Source of the DNA: CAZHOV01 sp964534315
GTDB lineage: Bacteria > Bacteroidota > Bacteroidia > Chitinophagales > Saprospiraceae
Direction of reading: 5' to 3'
Length of the DNA: 32,294 nucleotides
Assembly (NCBI GenBank): GCA_964534315.1
Contig: CAZHOV010000051.1
Coordinates: 1 to 32,294, forward strand
The translations under genes were made by a program, and so were the position numbers. The notes below the pieces were generated by a model. The model was not told where the DNA came from, searched no databases, and saw only the letters and a list, made by a program, of their open reading frames with translations. Positions within the stretch are counted from its first letter, which is position 1; each line of letters opens with the position of its first letter. Of this stretch, positions 7,632 through 13,772 are shown in pieces.

Positions 7632-8147
7632 TTTTAGGGTTTCAAGGTTTCAGGGTTTCAAGGTTTCAGGGTTTCAAGGTCTCAGGGTTTCAGGGTTTCA
7701 GGGTTTCAGGGTTTCAAGGTCTCAGGGGATCTGGGTCTCAGGGTGTCTGGGTCTCAGGGTTTCAGGGTTTCAGGGTTTCAGGGTTTCAAGGTTTCTGGGT
7801 AAAATGGTGATTTTGGGTCTCCGCCATCCCCTTGATACCTTGACACCTGGTTACCGGGATACCTTGACACCTTGACTCCTGGTTACCGGGATACCTTGAC
7901 ACCTTGACACCTTGACTCCTGGTTACCGGGATACCTTGACACCTTGACACCTTGANNNNNNNNNNNNNNNNNNNNNNNNNNNNNNNNNNNNNNNNNNNNN
8001 NNNNNNNNNNNNNNNNNNNNNNNNNNNNNNNNNNNNNNNNNNNNNNNNNNNNNNNACCTTGACACCTTGACTCCTGGTTACCGGGATACCTTGACACCTT
8101 GACACCTTGATACCCTGTTACCTTGACACCTTGTTACCCTGTTACCT
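7632..8147. repeat. Octamer satellite array 3 with orientation switch
   Basis: GGTTTCAG/GGTCTCAG units run from 7632 to 7799. About 30 bp of unique sequence follows, then NNGACACC/GGTTACCG units run to 8147, interrupted by 100 N (7956-8055). On the right-hand side a 40-bp higher-order unit (TTGACTCCTGGTTACCGGGATACC...) is itself tandemly repeated. The array fills the whole cpsB-wza gap and overlaps the cpsB stop codon (8146-8148). Apparent ORFs (VSRFQGFK repeats) are satellite translation. Confidence 0.95.
7956..8055. other. 100-N assembly gap in octamer array 3
   Basis: Exactly 100 N with the same repeat on both sides; array length is unknown. Confidence 0.95.
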
Positions 8148-8877
8148 AGAGCCTTCCATTCTCCAGCTCCAAATCAAGTACCTTTTGAATAGGTTTAGAT
8201 TTGAGTCCTTTTTTTAGGAGATACGCTTGTTGCAGATTGTGCAGATCAGAGCCGACAAAATCGATGAGTCCTTCTTTGATGAGCCAATTGCCGTTGTCTT
8301 GCTGGGCTTTACCGTAGTAGCCGAGCAGCGATAACAAATTGAGTTGGAAGGTACATCCCCTCGTTCTGAGGTCTTTATATTTATTAAGGTCTTTTTTGAA
8401 ATAAAGATAGCGTTCCGGATGCGCTAAAATAGGCCGATAACCTCGGGTTTGCAGGAGAAAAAGGTAATCATTCAATCGGGGAGGCGGTGCCATGAAAGAC
8501 ATTTCTACCAGTACATGATTATTGCCAAACGTCATGATCTGGTTTTCTTCGATAAGCTCTTCGAGCGTTTCATCGAGCATATACTCTGCGGCTGCTTCTA
8601 ATTTTATATCCCACCCTTCTTTCCTGACTGCTTCCTGCACTTCGGCCAGTTTTTCCAGGATCAATTCTTTGGTATTGGGATAGATATCCATCATGATATG
8701 GGGGGTTGTAATAACCTTTTCAAACCCCAACTCCTTCAGTTGCCAGATCAACTCTAGCGCATCCTGCAACGTCTTGGCTCCGTCGTCAACCCCGGGAATT
8801 AAATGGGAATGGAAATCCGTTTTGAGGATAGAATAGTCTTCATGAGTTAGCTTTTCTTTACTAAATAAACCAAACAT
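8146..8877 (-). CDS. cpsB: CpsB/CapC-family protein-tyrosine phosphatase (PHP domain)
   Basis: A metal-dependent phosphatase of 243 residues that probably dephosphorylates the Wzc tyrosine tail. All PHP metal-site motifs are present: DFHSHLIPGVDDG (21-33), TPHIM near residue 60, HPERY in the middle and GSDLHN near the C-terminus. The length matches the CpsB/CapC/YwqE group. It is the first gene of the visible polysaccharide set and is transcribed towards wza and wzc. Its TAG stop overlaps the final unit of the downstream octamer array. The 55-bp gap to cysN upstream is free of repeats. Confidence 0.93.
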   Translation of the reverse strand: MFGLFSKEKLTHEDYSILKTDFHSHLIPGVDDGAKTLQDALELIWQLKELGFEKVITTPHIMMDIYPNTKELILEKLAEVQEAVRKEGWDIKLEAAAEYMLDETLEELIEENQIMTFGNNHVLVEMSFMAPPPRLNDYLFLLQTRGYRPILAHPERYLYFKKDLNKYKDLRTRGCTFQLNLLSLLGYYGKAQQDNGNWLIKEGLIDFVGSDLHNLQQAYLLKKGLKSKPIQKVLDLELENGRL

Positions 8878-8932
8878 AACTTTTGCTTTGGGTAGCAGAA
8901 GACCTCAATATTTCAGGTAACTGCCACAATAC

Positions 8933-10186
8933 TTAAATGATCATACCCGCACCAACAGTATTATTGTTTCCCTCATCGATAAGGATGATACTCCCCGTAA
9001 TTCTATTCTTTCGATAAGAATCGACAAACAATGGCTTAGTCGTACGAAGAGAAATGCGGGCGATATCGTTCATACCGATGGTTTTATCTTCCAGATCGCG
9101 ATGCAGGGTATTTACATCCATTTTATAACGAATTTCCTTAACAATACAGCGCGCCTCATTGGTTGTATGTAAAACGGTATATTTACCTCTCAATTGTAGC
9201 GGTTTATCATAAAACCAACAGATCATAACTTCGAGGTCTTGAGTGACAGAAGGATGATTATTTTCCCGGACAATCATATCCCCCCTGCTGAGATCCAGAT
9301 CATCTTCCAATAACACCGTCACCGACATGGGTGGAAATGCTTCATTTAATTCGCCGTCAGCCGAATCTATCTTGGCAATTTTAGTAGTAAAACCGGAAGG
9401 AAGCAGCATGACCTGATCGTTTTTCTTTAGCACCCCTCCGGCTACCCGCCCGGCATATCCGCGGTAATCGTGGTATTCATCTGTATTCGGACGAATGACA
9501 AATTGCACGGGAAACCGCGAATCAATAAAGTTATGATCGCTACCAATATGTACATTTTCCAAATAATACAGTAAGGTAGAGCCTCCATACCAGGGCATAT
9601 TTTCAGAACGATTTACGACATTATCGCCCCTTAGAGCAGAGATAGGAATGAAAGTAATATCATAGACATCCAGCTTAGAAGCAAAGCTTTCAAACTCTTC
9701 CTTAATTTCTTCATAAACAAACTCTTCATAATCTACCAAATCCATCTTATTGATACAAACCACCAGATGTGGAATTTGCAGTAAAGAGGCGATGATCGCA
9801 TGCCTTCTGGTTTGCTCAACTACGCCATTGCGCGCATCTATAAGCACCAATGCCACATTAGCAGTTGATGCCCCCGTAACCATATTCCGGGTATACTGTA
9901 TATGGCCGGGCGTATCGGCAATAATAAATTTACGCTTCGGCGTAGCAAAATAACGATAGGCGACATCAATAGTAATTCCCTGCTCCCGCTCCGCCTTCAG
10001 CCCGTCGGTCAAAAGGGCCAGGTTCACTTCTTCCTCACCCCTCCGCTCACTCGTCTGCCTCACGGCTTCATACTGATCCTGAAAAATCGATTTGGAATCA
10101 TAAAGCAATCTTCCAATTAATGTACTCTTTCCATCATCAACAGACCCCGCCGTTGTAAATCTAAGCAACTCTGTAGTTTGTTCCAT
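8933..10186 (-). CDS. cysN: Sulfate adenylyltransferase subunit 1 (GTPase)
   Basis: The GTPase subunit of ATP sulfurylase, which couples GTP hydrolysis to formation of adenosine 5'-phosphosulfate from ATP and sulfate in the cytoplasm. G1 is GSVDDGKST (14-22), the switch region EREQGITIDVAYRYF (66-80), G3 DTPGH (91-95) and G4 NKMD (146-149); EF-Tu-like beta-barrel domains follow to residue 417. There is no C-terminal APS kinase (CysC) fusion. cysD lies upstream on the same strand with a 154-bp spacer carrying a hairpin and heptamer repeats. No cysC, cysH or cysQ is in the window, so APS could feed either sulfur assimilation or sulfation of the nearby polysaccharide; the sequence does not decide. 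Confidence 0.96.
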   Translation of the reverse strand: MEQTTELLRFTTAGSVDDGKSTLIGRLLYDSKSIFQDQYEAVRQTSERRGEEEVNLALLTDGLKAEREQGITIDVAYRYFATPKRKFIIADTPGHIQYTRNMVTGASTANVALVLIDARNGVVEQTRRHAIIASLLQIPHLVVCINKMDLVDYEEFVYEEIKEEFESFASKLDVYDITFIPISALRGDNVVNRSENMPWYGGSTLLYYLENVHIGSDHNFIDSRFPVQFVIRPNTDEYHDYRGYAGRVAGGVLKKNDQVMLLPSGFTTKIAKIDSADGELNEAFPPMSVTVLLEDDLDLSRGDMIVRENNHPSVTQDLEVMICWFYDKPLQLRGKYTVLHTTNEARCIVKEIRYKMDVNTLHRDLEDKTIGMNDIARISLRTTKPLFVDSYRKNRITGSIILIDEGNNNTVGAGMII

Positions 10187-10236
10187 TTATTCTCAATTTT
10201 GCTTCTAAAACTAAACCCCTTCAGGTTTTGAATGCC

Positions 10237-10256
10237 CCCACCATTGAAATAGTGGG
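10237..10256. repeat. CCCAC...GTGGG dispersed hairpin, copy 1
   Basis: Inverted repeat CCCACCATT / AATAGTGGG with one mismatch, followed by TTGA. The same design recurs at 11263, 30434 and 30543. It lies between cysD and cysN. Confidence 0.65.
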
Positions 10257-10294
10257 TTGATAATTTTATTTTTCAACGTATTTGCTCATTCTTC

Positions 10295-10343
10295 ATTGCA
10301 CATTGCTCATTGCTAATTGCTAATTGCACATTGCACATTCCTA
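10295..10343. repeat. Heptamer array overlapping the cysD stop
   Basis: Seven tandem 7-bp units: ATTGCAC, ATTGCTC, ATTGCTA (two), ATTGCAC (two), ATTCCTA. The last unit contains the cysD stop codon (complement of 10341-10343). Confidence 0.85.
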
Positions 10344-11243
10344 AAAATACCCCCCCTTCTTGCGGTCTTCCATAGCTGTTTCTGATCGTTTGTCATCAGC
10401 TCGGGCTCCCCGCTCTGTCATGCGGGTGGTAGCGACTTCTTCGATGATCTTTTCGAGCGTATCGGCTTCGGAAGCCCATACGCCGGTACAGGTCATATCT
10501 CCGATAGTCCGGCAACGCACCATTTTTTCGAACACCTTCTCTTCCGGCCGTTTCATGATGTAATCATTATCGGCCAGGAGAATACCGTCGCGTTCGAAAA
10601 CTTTGCGTTTGTGGGCATAATAAAGGCTTGGCAAAGGCACTCTTTCCAATGCCAGGTATTGCCAGACATCGAGTTCCGTCCAGTTACTGATAGGAAATAC
10701 GCGGAAATGTTCGCCAAATTGTTTTTTACTATTGAAGATATTCCACAATTCAGGACGTTGATTTTTTGGATCCCACTGGCCAAATTCATCCCGATGGGAG
10801 AAAAAGCGCTCCTTTGCTCTGGCCTTTTCCTCATCTCTTCGTCCGCCTCCAAGTGCGGCATCGTACTTTCCTTTCTCTAAGGCCTCTAGCAATACTGCTG
10901 TTTGCAAAGCATTCCTACTGGCATTATACCCCTTTTCTTCTGTTACCAGCCCCCGGTCGATAGCATCTTCTACATGCGCTACTTCCAGACGAACTCCCAG
11001 TTTTTCTATCAGATCATCTCTAAATTTTATAGTTTCCGGAAAGTTATGACCAGTATCCACATGCAAAAGCGGAAACGGTATTCTTGCCGGGTAAAAGGCC
11101 TTGTAAGCCAAGTGTACCATCAAAATAGAATCCTTTCCTCCCGAAAACATCAGCACGGGATTTTCAAACTGGGCAGCTACCTCCCGAATAACAAATATCG
11201 ACTCGGCTTCTAATTCTTTTAAGTGTGTTAGGTGGTAGTTCAT
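10341..11243 (-). CDS. cysD: Sulfate adenylyltransferase subunit 2
   Basis: The catalytic subunit of ATP sulfurylase, from the PAPS-reductase-like ATP pyrophosphatase family; it works as a heterodimer with CysN. The PP-loop SGGKDS lies at residues 34-39, GGGRRDEEKARAKERFFS in the middle is the CysD signature, and RCRTIGDMTCTG is conserved near the C-terminus; the protein ends in KKGGYF. Its 300 residues match the family. It lies upstream of cysN on the same strand, the usual order. Upstream are four stacked hairpins and the divergent SLC13 transporter gene. Confidence 0.96.
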   Translation of the reverse strand: MNYHLTHLKELEAESIFVIREVAAQFENPVLMFSGGKDSILMVHLAYKAFYPARIPFPLLHVDTGHNFPETIKFRDDLIEKLGVRLEVAHVEDAIDRGLVTEEKGYNASRNALQTAVLLEALEKGKYDAALGGGRRDEEKARAKERFFSHRDEFGQWDPKNQRPELWNIFNSKKQFGEHFRVFPISNWTELDVWQYLALERVPLPSLYYAHKRKVFERDGILLADNDYIMKRPEEKVFEKMVRCRTIGDMTCTGVWASEADTLEKIIEEVATTRMTERGARADDKRSETAMEDRKKGGYF

Positions 11244-11262
11244 TATTTATCGTTGAGGTTTT

Positions 11263-11282
11263 CCCACTGTTAAAACAGTGGG
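11263..11282. repeat. CCCAC...GTGGG dispersed hairpin, copy 2
   Basis: Perfect nine-base arms CCCACTGTT (11263-11271) and AACAGTGGG (11274-11282) with a two-base centre, followed by TTGA as in the other copies. It lies in the cysD leader region. Confidence 0.7.
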
Positions 11283-11315
11283 TTGAAAATAGGTGGTTTA
11301 GGTATTTAGATTGAG

Positions 11316-11350
11316 GGTGTTTCAAAACACTATTCGTGTTTCGAAACACC
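11316..11350. repeat. GGTGTTTC hairpin
   Basis: Fifteen-base arms at 11316-11330 and 11336-11350 (GGTGTTTCAAAACAC and GTGTTTCGAAACACC) with one mismatch and a five-base loop. Second of four hairpins in the cysD/SLC13 divergent region. Confidence 0.65.
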
Positions 11351-11361
11351 AAACTTTCTTC

Positions 11362-11424
11362 TTTGGGAGGGCTGTTTTTTCTAAAAAAATCAATGATTTT
11401 TTTAGAAAAAACAGCCCTCCCAAA
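11362..11424. repeat. 63-nt perfect palindrome
   Basis: Two perfectly complementary 31-base arms (11362-11392 and 11394-11424) surround a single base. Each arm runs TTTGGGAGGGCTG, T-rich, then TCTAAAAAAATCA. It lies between two divergent genes, so it is not at the 3' end of either. It is long enough for a cruciform or a very stable RNA hairpin, and could be a minimal mobile-element remnant. Confidence 0.9.
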
Positions 11425-11438
11425 ATAAAAAATTCCTT

Positions 11439-11472
11439 AGAGGGAGTCTAAAAGACTTTTTAGACGGCCTCT
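11439..11472. repeat. Two-step hairpin in SLC13 leader
   Basis: Inner arms GTCTAAAA and TTTTAGAC (11446-11453 and 11458-11465) are perfect around GACT. Outer arms AGAGG (11439-11443) and CCTCT (11468-11472) extend the stem across a two-base internal loop. It may lie in the leader of the SLC13 gene, about 130 bp before its start. Confidence 0.6.
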
Positions 11473-11600
11473 CTCTCGGAAAAGTCTAGTAAAGGTTTGT
11501 TTGCGCGGCAGGTGATTTTTTGGTATCTTATCTTAGTTTGGTTCGGATTAAATACCGAGTCTCCAATATTCTTTTCATTTGATCACCTAGAGCTCCAAAG

Positions 11601-13151
11601 ATGGCTACAGGCCGAAAATATATCCGTATAAATCCCGGCAGGGCCTTAAGGGTGATTGTATTTTTATTGGGCCCTTTAATCGCCGCTTATTTAATCGGAT
11701 TTATAGAACTCGATCCGGATAATCCTGCGGTAACTAATACGCTTGCAGTGGCTATTATTATGGCTTTATGGTGGGTAACAGAAATTATTCCGCTTGCCAT
11801 CACTTCTCTATTACCCATTGTACTCTTCCCCGCTTTGGGTATTATGAACGGTAAAGAAGTATCAGCCACTTATTTCAACCACGTCATTTTTCTTTTTATT
11901 GGTGGATTCCTGGTAGCTCTGGCTATTCAGAAATGGGACTTACATAAGCGGATTGCTTTGGCGATCCTTAGCATTATCGGAAACAGTCCGGGACGAATTT
12001 TACTGGGTTTTATGTTTGCTACGGCTTTTCTATCCATGTGGATATCCAATACAGCCACCGCTATGCTGATGGTTCCCATCCTGTTATCTGTTGTTACCAA
12101 ACTGGAAGATATTAATGGAAAAGAAAAGGTAAAAGGATTTTCCATTGGCTTATTGTTATGTATCGCTTATAGTGCCTCTATAGGTGGCATTGCTACGTTG
12201 GTCGGCACACCTCCCAATTTATCTTTTGCCCGGATATTTGATATTTATTTTCCCGAAGCTCCCGAGATTTCTTTTGCCGTTTGGTTTTTCTATGCTTTTC
12301 CGATCTCATTGACTATGTTTATCGTGCTTTTTGGTTATTTATATTTTGTTTTTGTAAAACGGAAGCGCGATTGGAAGAGTCTTAGCAGTGAGGAAATTAC
12401 TCAGGATTATAAGGACTTAGGAAAGCAAAAATTTGAAGAGGAGGTATTATTAATTGCTTTTGTCACGTTGGCCTTACTATGGTTTTTTCGGGCAGATATT
12501 GTGATTGGCAATTTTCGCATTCCCGGCTGGTCCAATCTATTTAAGGAGCCCAAGTATTTTAATGACGGTACGGTTGCTATTTTTATTGCTATTCTATTGT
12601 TTATTATCCCTTCAAAACAAGAGCCGGGCACATTTTTGATGGATTGGAAAGCTGCAGAGGATATCCCCTGGGAGATCATTTTGCTATTTGGTGGTGGTTT
12701 TGCGTTGGCTAGCGGTTTTAAGGAATCAGGCCTATCTACCTGGTTTGGAGAACAGTTGCGTTTTTTAAGCGAAGTACATCCCATCATTTTGATATGCTGC
12801 ATTTGCTTTCTGGTTACGTTTTTGACCGAGGTAACCTCTAATACAGCCACAGTAGAAACCCTATTACCTATTTTTGCGGGCCTGGCAATAAGTATTGAAT
12901 CCAATCCTTTATTGTTAATGTTACCCGCTACCATAGCCGGCTCGCTGGCCTTTATGCTTCCGGTAGCTACACCTCCTAATGCAATTATATTTGGTAGTAA
13001 ACGCATTACGGTTATCCAAATGGCCAAGACAGGTTTTTTTCTTAACCTTATTGGAATAGTCGTCGTAACGCTGGTTACGTATTATTTTGGAGTCCTTGTC
13101 TTTGATATTGCAGAGGGCGTTTTTCCGGATTGGGCCAGGATTGGTAAATAA
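11601..13151 (+). CDS. SLC13/DASS-family sodium-coupled anion transporter
   Basis: An inner-membrane symporter of 516 residues in the divalent anion:sodium symporter family, which carries sulfate or di/tricarboxylates. Two copies of the SNT substrate/sodium-binding motif are visible: ISNTATAMLMVP (about 148-159) and TSNTATVETLLP in the second half, each at a helix hairpin. About 11 hydrophobic segments are present, including WWVTEIIPLAITSLLPIVLFP, typical of the family. It diverges from cysD-cysN, which makes sulfate import the most likely role; dicarboxylates remain possible. It lacks the large TrkA-C insert seen in some sulfate-specific bacterial members. The ATG at 11601 follows an A/G-rich CTCCAAAG stretch. 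Confidence 0.88.
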   Translation: MATGRKYIRINPGRALRVIVFLLGPLIAAYLIGFIELDPDNPAVTNTLAVAIIMALWWVTEIIPLAITSLLPIVLFPALGIMNGKEVSATYFNHVIFLFIGGFLVALAIQKWDLHKRIALAILSIIGNSPGRILLGFMFATAFLSMWISNTATAMLMVPILLSVVTKLEDINGKEKVKGFSIGLLLCIAYSASIGGIATLVGTPPNLSFARIFDIYFPEAPEISFAVWFFYAFPISLTMFIVLFGYLYFVFVKRKRDWKSLSSEEITQDYKDLGKQKFEEEVLLIAFVTLALLWFFRADIVIGNFRIPGWSNLFKEPKYFNDGTVAIFIAILLFIIPSKQEPGTFLMDWKAAEDIPWEIILLFGGGFALASGFKESGLSTWFGEQLRFLSEVHPIILICCICFLVTFLTEVTSNTATVETLLPIFAGLAISIESNPLLLMLPATIAGSLAFMLPVATPPNAIIFGSKRITVIQMAKTGFFLNLIGIVVVTLVTYYFGVLVFDIAEGVFPDWARIGK

Positions 13152-13174
13152 AAATAAACAACAAATAGCTAATC

Positions 13175-13627
13175 ATGGACTCTATAAAAAGTGAATTATT
13201 CAATCTCTGTAAACAGCATACCCAAAAGCGAATTGAAGCGCTGGAACTGACCAAAAATTCAATTGAAGAAGCCCGCAATAAGGAAACCAAAAGTACGGCC
13301 GGTGATAAACATGAGACCGGTAGAGCCATGATGCAAATAGAGGAAGAAAAAATCAATCGTCAGCTATTTCAGGCGATTCAATCAAATAAGGAATTACTGA
13401 AAATTGACTTCCAAAAAAGAACTGAAATTGTAACAACAGGAAGTTTAGTAAAAACGAATAAAGGCGCGTATTTTATCGCTATAGGACTAGGCAAGGTGCA
13501 GTTGAATGATCAAATCTATTACTGTGTTTCCGTCAATTCTCCAATTGGTAAAAACTTAATCGGGAAAGAAAAAGGTCATAAAATTGAATTCAATGGGTCG
13601 AAGATAGTTGTTGAAGAAATTTATTAA
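13175..13627 (+). CDS. GreA/GreB-like small protein
   Basis: A cytoplasmic protein of 150 residues arranged like a transcript-cleavage factor: an N-terminal helical, probably coiled-coil half (residues 1-90, rich in Lys/Glu, with DKHETGRAMMQIEEEK) and a C-terminal FKBP-like half with SPIGKNLIGKEKGHKIEF, close to the GreA/GreB pattern SPLGRALLG..GD. Such short Bacteroidota proteins are often labelled GreA-like or, misleadingly, 3-oxoacyl-ACP synthase. Whether it acts on RNA polymerase cannot be told; the acidic tip residues of true GreA are not clearly identifiable. It follows the SLC13 gene by 23 bp on the same strand and may be cotranscribed. Confidence 0.8.
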   Translation: MDSIKSELFNLCKQHTQKRIEALELTKNSIEEARNKETKSTAGDKHETGRAMMQIEEEKINRQLFQAIQSNKELLKIDFQKRTEIVTTGSLVKTNKGAYFIAIGLGKVQLNDQIYYCVSVNSPIGKNLIGKEKGHKIEFNGSKIVVEEIY

Positions 13628-13772
13628 TAAAAGCATACAGGACCATTTGGCAATGAGTCGGATACCTTCCAAAAGGTCATTTTGTTTCGTATGATTCATG
13701 AGAAGGGGGATTAATATGTTCGAAATATATTGTAATTTAGGCTATTCTTAATTCAAAAAACCTAACTTCAAT

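Noticed and set aside
7594..8105. ORFs with VSRFQGFK and QGVKVSRYPGN repeats
   Set aside because: Satellite translation in multiple frames, with an N gap inside.
1458..8147. Octamer arrays as CRISPR or as integron attC sites
   Set aside because: Units are only 8 bp with no spacers, and there is no cas gene, integrase or attC-like core.
11362..11424. 63-nt palindrome as an ordinary Rho-independent terminator
   Set aside because: It lies between two divergent genes and is not followed by a T-run on either strand beyond the arms.
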